In this document: positions 1 through 8,211 of the stretch, in pieces
Position numbering within the stretch: the stretch's first letter is position 1
Layout of the letters: the number at the start of each line of letters is the position of its first letter
NCBI GenBank assembly: GCA_003332035.1
Contig: QOQI01000005.1
Location: 1-51,821, forward strand
Source of the DNA: Paracoccaceae bacterium
GTDB lineage: Bacteria > Pseudomonadota > Alphaproteobacteria > Rhodobacterales > Rhodobacteraceae
Direction of reading: 5' to 3'
DNA: 51,821 nt
Program-made: the position numbers and the translations under genes
Notes under the pieces: generated by a model
The model's input: the letters and a program-made list of their open reading frames with translations, nothing else
Databases searched by the model: none
Told to the model about the DNA's origin: nothing

Positions 1-108
1 TAATTCACCCTGTTTAATTTGGAGCGTAACATCCTTAAGAGCTTGAACAGATCCACCATCCGGCAAATCAAAACGCATTGATAAGTTATCAATAGTCAAA
101 CCTGACAT
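1..108 (-). CDS. tauB: TauB taurine ABC transporter ATP-binding protein (N-terminus only)
   Basis: The first 36 codons of a gene that runs off the left edge are visible. The start is the ATG read leftward from position 108. The peptide begins MSGLTIDNLSMRF and reaches VTLQIKQGEL, the usual N-terminal strands of an ABC transporter ATPase just before Walker A, which lies outside the window. It lies directly downstream of tauA in the same direction, so it is assigned as the ATPase of the taurine importer TauABC. The family call rests on the short N-terminus and the taurine context. Which ABC subfamily it belongs to cannot be proved from this fragment. Confidence 0.8.
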   Translation of the reverse strand, partial: MSGLTIDNLSMRFDLPDGGSVQALKDVTLQIKQGEL

Positions 109-144
109 TTTTTTTCCATCACTGTGGGAGGATAAACATTTGTT

Positions 145-174
145 AATGGCCCAAGTAAATACACTCGGGCCATT
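145..174 (-). terminator. Intercistronic stem-loop between tauA and tauB
   Basis: Perfect 8-bp inverted repeat (AATGGCCC at 145-152 and GGGCCATT at 167-174) with a 14-base loop. It lies just after the tauA stop and before the tauB start. There is no strong T-tract on the minus strand, so it is more likely an mRNA-stabilising or partial-termination hairpin than a full terminator. Such hairpins often follow the binding-protein gene, which is needed in excess over the ATPase. Confidence 0.5.
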
Positions 175-184
175 GAGTTTTAAT

Positions 185-1192
185 TTACATACCGTTTGCA
201 GCGTTTAATGGACCGGTATTAACGGCTGCTTCGTAGCTATCCAAAGCTCCATCAATCGAGTTAGCTTCAACAAAAACATCAGCCACACCCTTCATAAATT
301 CTTGCGCTGCGCCACCTAGCCATGCGCCAGAAAGCTGGTCACCAACTGTCGGGAATGTGAATGTAGCCATTGTGCTAGCCGTTGCTTCCTCGTCCATCCC
401 AGCATCTTTAGCTATAGCCGGCAACATTTTTGCGTGATTTGATTCATCAGCCCACATTTCATTGGCATCAGCTGTAATCTTCAAAAATTTTGCGACAAGA
501 TCACTATTTTCAGCAACCCAGTCAGCGGGTCCCGAAGTCACATCAAAAACAAGAATACCAAGATCTGTTTTTTCTGCACCCGTTAAAAGAACATTACCAT
601 GCTCCAAAGCACGTCTTAGCGAACCGCCCCATCCACAAAACATATCAACAGCACCCTGAGCAATTGCTGCAGCCCCATCTGGGGGATCCATGTCGACCAC
701 TTCCATACTACCTACGTCAACACCAAAATGGCTCATTTGTTTCAGAAATCCATAATGAGCTGCTGTTCCCAGAGGAACAGCGACCTTTTTGCCTGCCAAT
801 TCGCCAGTACTATTTTTATCAATTTCCAAATCCGAGCGGACGACACAGTTATCATTGTCCGCATAGCTTACAGCTACATCAAGAATTTGGAGATCCTGAC
901 CTGCTGAAGTCGCAACAACAAATGGAGGAACACCCTGACTTACAGATAGTTGAACGTCGCCAGATGCCATTGCCGCTGACATTTTGACGCCTGACTCAAA
1001 GCTCACCCAGTTTATTTTGACACCTAATTCCTCGTCATATGTGCCCATTTGTTTTGCGTACTCAAAAGGCATTGGCCATTCTAAGAAATAAGCAACTGTA
1101 ATTTCGCCATGTCCACCCGCTGTTGCGGCTTGACTTGATGCAAGCATTGCAAAGGCAGCTGTTGAAAGCTTAATTTTTTTGGAAATTGACAT
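185..1192 (-). CDS. tauA: TauA periplasmic taurine-binding protein
   Basis: Substrate-binding protein of an ABC importer of the NitT/TauT class, 335 residues. It has a Sec signal peptide: MSISKKIKL is followed by a hydrophobic stretch and an AATAGG cleavage region, so the product is periplasmic. The mature part starts with ITVAYFLEWPMPFEYAKQMG, typical of TauA-like proteins. The start at 1192 is chosen because AGGGAGA (1201-1207) sits at Shine-Dalgarno distance and the signal peptide begins there; an in-frame extension to 1264 would put 24 unrelated residues ahead of it. tauB follows in the same direction, and tpa, the first catabolic gene, diverges from it. Taurine as substrate is inferred from the neighbours; the protein alone would only say sulfonate/nitrate-type binding protein. 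Confidence 0.9.
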   Translation of the reverse strand: MSISKKIKLSTAAFAMLASSQAATAGGHGEITVAYFLEWPMPFEYAKQMGTYDEELGVKINWVSFESGVKMSAAMASGDVQLSVSQGVPPFVVATSAGQDLQILDVAVSYADNDNCVVRSDLEIDKNSTGELAGKKVAVPLGTAAHYGFLKQMSHFGVDVGSMEVVDMDPPDGAAAIAQGAVDMFCGWGGSLRRALEHGNVLLTGAEKTDLGILVFDVTSGPADWVAENSDLVAKFLKITADANEMWADESNHAKMLPAIAKDAGMDEEATASTMATFTFPTVGDQLSGAWLGGAAQEFMKGVADVFVEANSIDGALDSYEAAVNTGPLNAANGM

Positions 1193-1442
1193 ATTAATAT
1201 TCTCCCTTTGTCTGATTAATTGAACGGTAGTATTAAAAGCATTCATTATACTTTCGGTAAGCATACTTTGCTAATAAAAAGCAACCTAACTTACCAAATT
1301 TCGGTTCAACATTATTCCGGTATGTACGTGACCATCTTATTAAAGGGATGTCAAAGCCTTTACATATAAATTTTTAAGGCGTTAGAATAAAGACCAGTTA
1401 TTTTAAATACTGTAATTACAAAATGTGTAAAAATCATTGTTA

Positions 1443-1475
1443 TTGGATATAAATTAAGTTTAAAACTGGTACTAT
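1443..1475. promoter_or_regulatory. Candidate TauR direct-repeat operator upstream of tpa
   Basis: Two direct half-sites, TTGGATATAA (1443-1452) and CTGGTACTAT (1466-1475), lie 23 bp apart start to start, about 65 bp before the tpa ATG. The same layout is found before xsc at 4541-4573. The MocR-type regulator TauR of Rhodobacter capsulatus is known to activate tpa by binding direct repeats with a CTGGAC-type core, so this is the expected place for TauR. It lies in the 348-base tauA-tpa interval, which otherwise holds no gene that I can support. Binding is inferred. Confidence 0.6.
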
Positions 1476-1540
1476 CGAAAATATATAAAATGATGATCAA
1501 AGATAATAATTGTTGAACAAGAGTCTGAAAGGAATATTTC

Positions 1541-2926
1541 ATGGACGGAGCGCCTCGCGATAATGATATTTCAAAAATAGTTGAAGCTGATCGTGCACAT
1601 ATTTGGCACCATCTAATTCAACACAAGCCGTTTGAGACAAATGAACCTCGAATAATAGTAGAGGGTAAAGATATGCGAGTTTGGGATCAAAATGGCAAAG
1701 AACACATAGATGGCGTTTCAGGTGGTGTATGGACAGTTAATGTCGGCTATGGTCGAGAGCGGATCGCCAACGCAGTACGTGATCAATTAGTCAAGCTAAA
1801 CTACTTTGCTGGGGCTGCTGGATCTGTCCCTGGCTCAATCTTCGCTGAAAACCTCATTGAAAAAATGCCAGGCTTAAGCCGAGTTTATTATTGTAACTCT
1901 GGATCGGAAGCGAATGAAAAAGCTTTCAAGATGATCAGACAGATTGCGCATAAGCGATACGGTGGTAAGAAAAACAAAATATTGTATCGAGATCGTGATT
2001 ACCATGGGACAACAATTTCCACTCTTTCAGCCGGCGGGCAAGATGAAAGGAACGCACAATATGGCCCATATACCCCAGGTTTTGTCCGTGTACCACACTG
2101 CCTGGAATATAGAGCGCAATGGGATTTAAGTGGTGAGGAATACGGTCGAAAGGCGGCAGATGCCATAGAAGAAGTTATTCTGGCAGAAGGTGCTGACACT
2201 GTTGGAGGATTATGTCTTGAACCAGTTACAGCAGGCGGTGGAGTGATAACGCCACCTCCAGCTTATTGGGAACGTATTGGTGAAATTTGTAGCAAGTACG
2301 AAATTTTATTGCATATTGACGAAGTAGTTTGTGGATTAGGACGCACTGGAAAATGGTTTGGATATCAAAACTTTGATATAAAACCCGATATGGTTACGAT
2401 GGCCAAGGGAGTAGCATCTGGTTACGCTGCAATAGCATGTTTGGTCACTACAGAAACTGTTTTTGATATGTTTAAAGATGATGCCAGCGATCCAATGAAC
2501 TACTTTCGAGATATATCGACTTTTGGCGGATGCACGGCAGGTCCGGCGGCGGCTATCGAAAATATGAAAATAATAGAAGAAGAAAATCTCCTTGATAATA
2601 CATTGGCAATGGGAGATCGATTGATGGCAAACTTACGAAATTTAAGTGACAAACATGAAGTGATCGGTGATGTGCGAGGCGCAGGCCTTTTTTGTGGTGC
2701 AGAGCTCGTGTCAGATCGTAGTGATAAAACACCAGCTGAGGAAAAGCTTGTCCAAGCGGTTGTGGCTGACTGCATGGCACAGGGTATTATCATTGGTGCA
2801 ACCAATAGATCGTTACCTGGATTGAACAATACTCTATGTTTTAGTCCAGCGCTTATTGCGACGCCTGACGATATAGACGCGATTACCGAGGCAGTTGATA
2901 TAGCTTTAACAAAAGTGTTTGGTTGA
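1541..2926 (+). CDS. tpa: Taurine:pyruvate aminotransferase
   Basis: Class III PLP-dependent aminotransferase, 461 residues, converting taurine plus pyruvate to sulfoacetaldehyde plus alanine in the cytoplasm. Visible motifs are NSGSEAN (about 119-125), YHGTT (154-158), the PLP-ring aspartate in LHIDEVVCGLGRTG (D260) and the Schiff-base lysine in TMAKGVASGY (K289). Length is normal for the family. AAAGGAA stands just before the ATG. It is the first gene of the rightward catabolic series and is followed by tauR and xsc, the usual Rhodobacterales order, which separates it from other omega-aminotransferases. The alanine formed needs recycling to pyruvate; no alanine dehydrogenase gene is in the window. 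A direct-repeat element upstream suggests TauR activation. Confidence 0.93.
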   Translation: MDGAPRDNDISKIVEADRAHIWHHLIQHKPFETNEPRIIVEGKDMRVWDQNGKEHIDGVSGGVWTVNVGYGRERIANAVRDQLVKLNYFAGAAGSVPGSIFAENLIEKMPGLSRVYYCNSGSEANEKAFKMIRQIAHKRYGGKKNKILYRDRDYHGTTISTLSAGGQDERNAQYGPYTPGFVRVPHCLEYRAQWDLSGEEYGRKAADAIEEVILAEGADTVGGLCLEPVTAGGGVITPPPAYWERIGEICSKYEILLHIDEVVCGLGRTGKWFGYQNFDIKPDMVTMAKGVASGYAAIACLVTTETVFDMFKDDASDPMNYFRDISTFGGCTAGPAAAIENMKIIEEENLLDNTLAMGDRLMANLRNLSDKHEVIGDVRGAGLFCGAELVSDRSDKTPAEEKLVQAVVADCMAQGIIIGATNRSLPGLNNTLCFSPALIATPDDIDAITEAVDIALTKVFG

Positions 2927-3063
2927 TTGTTTTTTCGCCAATCTTATTCACAAATCTAAAATACAGTTGGTTAAGGTGACCATTAAACTTGGGGTCCGAT
3001 TTTGCCGTTATTATGTAACCTAATATTCTTGGCTAAAGCTTTTTAGTATACTCATATTTTATT

Positions 3064-4533
3064 ATGGCAATACCAGTTGAAAACTTTTTTCTAGATAATA
3101 CGACGCCAGGAACCTTGCAAACTCGGGTTCAACAGATGATTGCTTCAGGGATCTTATCAGGTAGGTTTGAACAAGGTGAAAAACTTCCATCAACCAGAAA
3201 GTTAGCAGAATATCTTGGCGTGAGTAGGATCACCGTTTCGCTAGCTTTCACAGAACTCCAGTCAAATGATTACCTCATATCTAAAGATCGTTCCGGATTT
3301 TATGTTTCAAAAAATGCCCCTCCCCCACCCTCATTTTCGGAAAAAATTGGGGTTCGGGATACAGTAGACTGGTCAAAAATGATAGGGCAGAGGTTCAGTA
3401 TAGAAAACTGGCCAGCAAAACCACAAAACTGGTCCTCATTTCCATTTCCCTTCATTTATGGACAAACCGATCCAAGTCTATTTGACCACTCAAACTGGCG
3501 GCAGTGCGCATTAATGGCTCTAGGGGCCAAAGACTTCAGTTCTTTAACTTCAGACTATTATGATCAAGATGATATCGAACTAATTGAATTTATCCTCAGA
3601 CACTCTCTTCCTAGGCGTGGCATTACCGCAAGTACAGATCAGGTTTTGGTAACAATGGGTGCACAAAATGCTTTGTGGCTAGCAACGCAAGTTTTATTAA
3701 ATCAGCGCAGAACTGCAGCAATCGAAAATCCATCATATCCACCCCTAAGAGATATTCTGGACCAATCTCGGTGTCATGTTAAAGCTGTTAATTTGGATCA
3801 CTATGGATTGATACCCGATCAGATCCCAAAAGAAACGTCAGTTATATTCACCACACCTAGTCACCAATGCCCAACCACAATTACAATGCCTTTAAATCGA
3901 AGGCAGCAATTATTAGAAACTGCTAGCAAACTTAATGCACTAGTTGTTGAAGATGATTATGAATTTGAGATCTCATCAAAAAAGTCGGTTTCTCCAGCTT
4001 TAAAGTCACTAGATAGTGAGGGAAGAGTGATTTACGTTGGATCATTTTCAAAATCACTATTTCCAGGGCTACGTTTAGGTTACCTTGTCGGCTCTGCACC
4101 TTTTATAAGCGAAGCAAGGGCTCTGAGAGCAAGCGTACTTCGCCATCCACCTGGACATATACAGCGGACAGCAGCCCATTTTTTAAGATTAGGCCACTAT
4201 GATGCTTTGATAAACCGAATGGCAAAGCAATACAGTATAAGAAGGTCCACAATGGCGGAAGCTATTAAAAAATACCAATTAGAGATTGCAGGTAATTCTT
4301 CACCGGAGGGAGGATCTTCGTTTTGGATGAAAGCGCCAAAAGATCTAGATACAGAAATACTAGCTAAGAGCTTAATGAAAAATGGTGTTCTAATCGAACC
4401 TGGAAAAAATTTCTTCGCCCCCCCCAACCAACTAGAAAACTACTATCGTTTAGCCTTTTCATCAATAAATGAAGAAAAGATAGAAGGTGGTATAAAACTG
4501 GTAGCAGACTTTATTAAAAAATTGACAGATTAA
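3064..4533 (+). CDS. tauR: TauR, MocR-type activator of taurine genes
   Basis: Transcription regulator of the GntR/MocR class, 489 residues. An N-terminal winged helix-turn-helix (about 15-80; LPSTRKLAEYLGVSRITVS is the recognition region) is joined to an aminotransferase class I fold. The PLP lysine is visible in SFSKSLFPGLRLGY (K330), with VVEDDYEFE (about 294-302) before it. Its place between tpa and xsc matches the gene that activates taurine use in Rhodobacter capsulatus. No clear Shine-Dalgarno sequence precedes the ATG, which suggests low expression. Regulation of tpa and xsc through the repeats at 1443-1475 and 4541-4573 is inferred. Confidence 0.92.
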   Translation: MAIPVENFFLDNTTPGTLQTRVQQMIASGILSGRFEQGEKLPSTRKLAEYLGVSRITVSLAFTELQSNDYLISKDRSGFYVSKNAPPPPSFSEKIGVRDTVDWSKMIGQRFSIENWPAKPQNWSSFPFPFIYGQTDPSLFDHSNWRQCALMALGAKDFSSLTSDYYDQDDIELIEFILRHSLPRRGITASTDQVLVTMGAQNALWLATQVLLNQRRTAAIENPSYPPLRDILDQSRCHVKAVNLDHYGLIPDQIPKETSVIFTTPSHQCPTTITMPLNRRQQLLETASKLNALVVEDDYEFEISSKKSVSPALKSLDSEGRVIYVGSFSKSLFPGLRLGYLVGSAPFISEARALRASVLRHPPGHIQRTAAHFLRLGHYDALINRMAKQYSIRRSTMAEAIKKYQLEIAGNSSPEGGSSFWMKAPKDLDTEILAKSLMKNGVLIEPGKNFFAPPNQLENYYRLAFSSINEEKIEGGIKLVADFIKKLTD

Positions 4534-4540
4534 GATAAAT

Positions 4541-4573
4541 CTGGACATAATTTGGTTGTTAAACTGGCTCTAA
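4541..4573. promoter_or_regulatory. Candidate TauR direct-repeat operator upstream of xsc
   Basis: CTGGACATAA (4541-4550) and CTGGCTCTAA (4564-4573) are direct half-sites 23 bp apart, about 80 bp before the xsc start. The first differs at one base from the CTGGACYTAA half-site I recall for R. capsulatus TauR. The spacing equals that of the tpa element, so the two half-sites lie on nearly the same face of the helix at both promoters. This suggests that xsc-pta-tauE-soeABC has its own TauR-driven promoter apart from read-through from tpa-tauR. Confidence 0.68.
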
Positions 4574-4651
4574 CCTTTTAGACAGCTTGAGCATATATCC
4601 AACTCTAATATTTAAATTTAGCCACATAAAACCACCTTTAGGAGAATAATT

Positions 4652-6430
4652 ATGAAGATGACCACAGAAGAAGCATTTGTAAAAGTACTTCAAACTCATG
4701 GCATTGAACACTCATTTGGAATCATTGGATCAGCAATGATGCCCATCTCAGATTTATTTCCAAAGGCAGGAATTATGTTTTGGGACTGTGCTCATGAGGG
4801 TAGTGCTGGAATGATGAGCGACGGCTACACCAGAGCCACAGGAAAGATGTCAATGATGATTGCTCAAAATGGCCCTGGTATTACAAATTTCGTAACGGCT
4901 GTGAAAACTGCTTACTGGAACCACACACCGCTCTTGTTAGTAACTCCTCAGGCCGCCAACAAAACTATTGGACAAGGCGGTTTTCAAGAAGTTGAGCAAA
5001 TGAAGCTATTTGAAGATATGGTCTGCTATCAAGAGGAAGTTCGGGATCCAACGAGAGTGGCAGAAGTTCTAACTAGAGTGATAGCACAGGCTAAAAGGCA
5101 ATCAGCCCCTGCCCAGCTAAACATACCCCGAGACATGTGGACAAAAGTTGTGGATATAGAAATTCCTGAGCCTATTGAGTTTGAACATTCTAGTGGCGGA
5201 GGTAAATCTGTTTCGGACGCTGCAAATTTATTAAGTGAAGCAAAAAACCCAGTTATTTTAAACGGTGCTGGTGTTGTATTATCAAAGGATGGGATAACTG
5301 CTTCAATGACGCTAGCCGAACGTTTGGATGCGCCAGTATGTGTTGGTTATCAGCACAACGATGCCTTCCCAGGAAACCATCCTCTTTTTGCTGGACCACT
5401 TGGTTATAACGGTTCAAAGGCAGCTATGCAGTTAATTAAAGATGCAGATGTGGTATTGTGTCTGGGCACACGTCTCAACCCATTTTCTACACTTCCCGGA
5501 TACGGTTTGGATTATTGGCCTTCAGATGCGAAAATTATACAAGTCGATATAAACCCTGATCGTATAGGCCTAACCAAAAAAGTATCTATAGGAATTGTGG
5601 GCGACGCGGGTAAGGTTGCTAATGATATTTTGGCCCAACTTTCCGATACTGCCGGCGACTTATACCGCGACACTAGAAAAGTTAAAATAGCTGAAACAAA
5701 GTCAAAATGGGCGCAGCAACTTTCTTCGATGGACCATGAGGATGACGATCCAGGTACAACTTGGAATGAACGAGCTAGAGCTGATAAACCCGAGTGGATG
5801 AGCCCTAGAATGGCTTGGAGAGCAATCCAAGCCTCTCTTCCAAGAAATGCTATTATTTCATCTGATATTGGCAACAATTGTGCTATAGGTAATGCATATC
5901 CAAGTTTCGAAGAGGGTCGAAAATATTTAGCGCCTGGTTTATTTGGGCCCTGCGGTTATGGGCTTCCATCAGTTGTGGGTGCCAAAATTGGCTGTCCTAA
6001 TGTGCCAGTCGTAGGCTTTTCCGGAGATGGAGCATTTGGCATTGCTGTTAACGAACTTACAGCTATTGGCAGAGGAGATTGGCCTGCTGTCACACAGATC
6101 GTTTTTCGAAATTACCAATGGGGTGCAGAAAAGCGCAATACGACACTCTGGTATCAGGACAACTTTGTAGGAACTGAACTAAATTATGAAGTTTCTTATG
6201 CCGGAATTGCTGAGGCTTGTAACTTGAAGGGAGTTGTTGCGAGAACTATGGACGATCTTACAGCCGCACTAAATCAAGCAATTAAGGATCAAATGGAAAA
6301 TGGAATTACAACACTTATTGAGGCGATGATTAATCAAGAACTAGGGGAGCCTTTTAGACGTGATGCAATGACAGCACCTGTAGCAGTAGCGGGGATAGAC
6401 GCTAAGGATATGCGGCCTCAGCAGGTATAG
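4652..6430 (+). CDS. xsc: Sulfoacetaldehyde acetyltransferase
   Basis: Thiamine-diphosphate enzyme, 592 residues, splitting sulfoacetaldehyde with phosphate into acetyl phosphate and sulfite; the diagnostic step of taurine catabolism. The ThDP activating glutamate lies in CAHEGSAGMM (E49). The metal/ThDP motif runs from GDG (458-460) to N487 in VFRNYQWGAEKRN. Length and three-domain layout fit Xsc rather than acetolactate synthase, as do the neighbours tpa and pta. TTAGGAGAAT before the ATG is a good ribosome site. pta follows after 8 bases. A TauR-like repeat pair lies upstream. Confidence 0.95.
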   Translation: MKMTTEEAFVKVLQTHGIEHSFGIIGSAMMPISDLFPKAGIMFWDCAHEGSAGMMSDGYTRATGKMSMMIAQNGPGITNFVTAVKTAYWNHTPLLLVTPQAANKTIGQGGFQEVEQMKLFEDMVCYQEEVRDPTRVAEVLTRVIAQAKRQSAPAQLNIPRDMWTKVVDIEIPEPIEFEHSSGGGKSVSDAANLLSEAKNPVILNGAGVVLSKDGITASMTLAERLDAPVCVGYQHNDAFPGNHPLFAGPLGYNGSKAAMQLIKDADVVLCLGTRLNPFSTLPGYGLDYWPSDAKIIQVDINPDRIGLTKKVSIGIVGDAGKVANDILAQLSDTAGDLYRDTRKVKIAETKSKWAQQLSSMDHEDDDPGTTWNERARADKPEWMSPRMAWRAIQASLPRNAIISSDIGNNCAIGNAYPSFEEGRKYLAPGLFGPCGYGLPSVVGAKIGCPNVPVVGFSGDGAFGIAVNELTAIGRGDWPAVTQIVFRNYQWGAEKRNTTLWYQDNFVGTELNYEVSYAGIAEACNLKGVVARTMDDLTAALNQAIKDQMENGITTLIEAMINQELGEPFRRDAMTAPVAVAGIDAKDMRPQQV

Positions 6431-6438
6431 TTGAGACT

Positions 6439-7452
6439 ATGAACTCTTCTAGGACCAAACATAAATTACCTTTAAAGGTCTTAGAAGAGCTCGTTATAAA
6501 TCAAAAGCCGATTATAGTAATGAGCGAAGGCAGCGATCCCCGCATAATCACTGGTGCGATTGCGGCCTATAACACTGGGACGTGCCAAATTGTTCTGATT
6601 GGCGATCAAATTACTATTAAGACCGAGTGTAAAGCCTTGGGCGTCAATCTTCCTTCGGATGTAAAGGTCATTGATCCTGAAAAATCAGAACTGCTTATTG
6701 AATTCGAAAAAGAATATCTAAGTCTCCGCAAGAATAAAGTAATTTCAGTTGACGAGGCTCGGACTAAAGTCAAAGAGCCCTTAAATTTTGCTGCTTTAAT
6801 GGTCAAACTTGGGTATGCTGCTGGAACGGTTGGTGGAGCGGTAGAAACCACATCTAATGTTGTCCGAGCTGCTATACAAATAATTGGGAAATCTGACGAC
6901 GTGCAGCTTATTTCTAGCTGTTTTTTAATGTATCCCAAAAGTGCATATCCTATGGTTTACTCTGACTGTGGATTAGTCATAGACCCTACAGAAGATGAAC
7001 TTGCATCAATAGCAATCATGGCAGCTAAATCATGTAAAAACCTTCTACAGACTGAACCTCATGTCGCCATGTTATCATTTTCAACAAAAGGTAGCGCAAA
7101 TCATCGCAAAGTTTCTAAGGTGGTGACAGCAACAAAAATTGTGCAATCTAAAAGTCCTGAGATCAAAATTGAGGGTGAATTACAATTTGACGCCGCCATT
7201 TCCCCTGAAATTGCAAAATTAAAAGCCAAAGGTTCTCTAATAGCAGGTAGGGCAAATGTAATGATATTCCCTAACTTAGATGCTGGAAATATTGGATATA
7301 AAATAACTCAGCGGCTCGGTGGAGCTCAAGCTATAGGACCAATTCTTCAAGGTTTAGCTAAACCAGCAAATGATCTATCACGAGGATGTAGCGCTGATGA
7401 TGTAACCCAAATGATAGCTGTTACAGCTTTACAGGCTAATCGTATACAATAA
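6439..7452 (+). CDS. pta: Phosphate acetyltransferase
   Basis: Single-domain Pta, 337 residues, converting acetyl phosphate from Xsc plus CoA into acetyl-CoA. Visible features are the N-terminal MSEGSDPRI strand-loop, the SSCFLMYPK region (about 158-166), TEDELASIA-like and FSTKGSANH (about 214-222) segments, and the C-terminal FPNLDAGNIGYKITQRLGG motif (about 275-293), all typical of the PTA/PTB phosphotransacetylase family. It lacks the long N-terminal DRTGG and P-loop-like domains of the enterobacterial form, as usual for xsc-linked Pta. A short hairpin (ATAGT/ACTAT) spans the xsc stop and the pta start. The stop overlaps the next gene's start in TAATG, so translation is probably coupled. 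Confidence 0.93.
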   Translation: MNSSRTKHKLPLKVLEELVINQKPIIVMSEGSDPRIITGAIAAYNTGTCQIVLIGDQITIKTECKALGVNLPSDVKVIDPEKSELLIEFEKEYLSLRKNKVISVDEARTKVKEPLNFAALMVKLGYAAGTVGGAVETTSNVVRAAIQIIGKSDDVQLISSCFLMYPKSAYPMVYSDCGLVIDPTEDELASIAIMAAKSCKNLLQTEPHVAMLSFSTKGSANHRKVSKVVTATKIVQSKSPEIKIEGELQFDAAISPEIAKLKAKGSLIAGRANVMIFPNLDAGNIGYKITQRLGGAQAIGPILQGLAKPANDLSRGCSADDVTQMIAVTALQANRIQ

Positions 7453-8201
7453 TGTTTGGAACATTAGCTTTAACTAGTTCCGATATACTATTTTTAATTT
7501 CTATTTGCTTTTTTGCCGGGCTGATCAGAGGCTTTACAGGTTTTGGGTTATCAGCTTTCGTAATGTCTTTGGCACTCTCAATCATTCCGCCTTTAGAACT
7601 AATTCCAATATGTTGGTGGATGGAATTTTTTGCTGGAGTTTTTATGATTAAAAACGGTTGGAAAGACTCTGACAAAAAGACCTCAATGACCCTCTGGCTT
7701 GGTGCAATTTTTGGGTTGCCAATAGGTATATTCATAACAACAATTCTGGATTTTCAGATTAGTAAATTTATCGCTTTGACGTTGATATTGATACTATCAT
7801 TTATTTTATTAAAAAATTTTAAACTTCAGTTTTTAGCAACAAAGTTGGGCACAGTCTCGTCAGGCGTTTTTGCTGGAATGGCAACGGGTTTAGCAAGCAT
7901 TGGTGGTATGATCGTGGCCATCTACGTTTTAGCAAGCCAAAATTCAGCAAGGCGTATGCGAGCATCACTTGTCGTGTATATATTGCTTAATTCAATAACA
8001 ACTTTTATATTTTTAATTATTTTCGATGTAATGGACCAAAAAGCATTTTTGCGCGGTATTTTATTAGCTCTACCCTCTTCTATTGGGGTTGTACTAGGGT
8101 CAATTTTGTTTATGCAGAAACTAGAAAAATATTATCGCCCTTTCACATTGGGATTAGTGATAACTTTTTCTATGGTCGGATTGATCCGGCTGACAGGGTG
8201 A
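7452..8201 (+). CDS. TSUP (TauE/SafE) family exporter, probably for sulfite
   Basis: Integral membrane protein of 249 residues with about seven or eight hydrophobic segments. The N-terminus carries FFAGLIRGFTGFGLSAFVMS, the signature of TauE/SafE proteins, and a related half-repeat appears in GVFAGMATGLASIGG (about 138-152), as expected from the internal duplication of this family. The start overlaps the pta stop (TAATG) and soeA follows 10 bases after the end. Members next to xsc are thought to export sulfite from sulfonate breakdown. Export of sulfite is inferred from position; sulfoacetate or another organosulfonate could also be the substrate. Confidence 0.82.
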   Translation: MFGTLALTSSDILFLISICFFAGLIRGFTGFGLSAFVMSLALSIIPPLELIPICWWMEFFAGVFMIKNGWKDSDKKTSMTLWLGAIFGLPIGIFITTILDFQISKFIALTLILILSFILLKNFKLQFLATKLGTVSSGVFAGMATGLASIGGMIVAIYVLASQNSARRMRASLVVYILLNSITTFIFLIIFDVMDQKAFLRGILLALPSSIGVVLGSILFMQKLEKYYRPFTLGLVITFSMVGLIRLTG

Positions 8202-8211
8202 GTAAATAGAA

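Noticed and set aside
490-987. 165-codon open frame on the plus strand
   Set aside because: It lies antisense inside tauA, has no ribosome site and its translation has no recognisable pattern; it is a shadow of the tauA codons.
1288-1320. CCGG/TTGG repeats 23 bp apart on the minus strand before tauA, as a third TauR site
   Set aside because: The spacing fits but only about half of the bases match the tpa and xsc half-sites, so chance is likely.
2967-2998. TTGG/TTGG direct repeats before tauR
   Set aside because: Spacing is 22 rather than 23 bp and the flanking bases do not match the other two elements.
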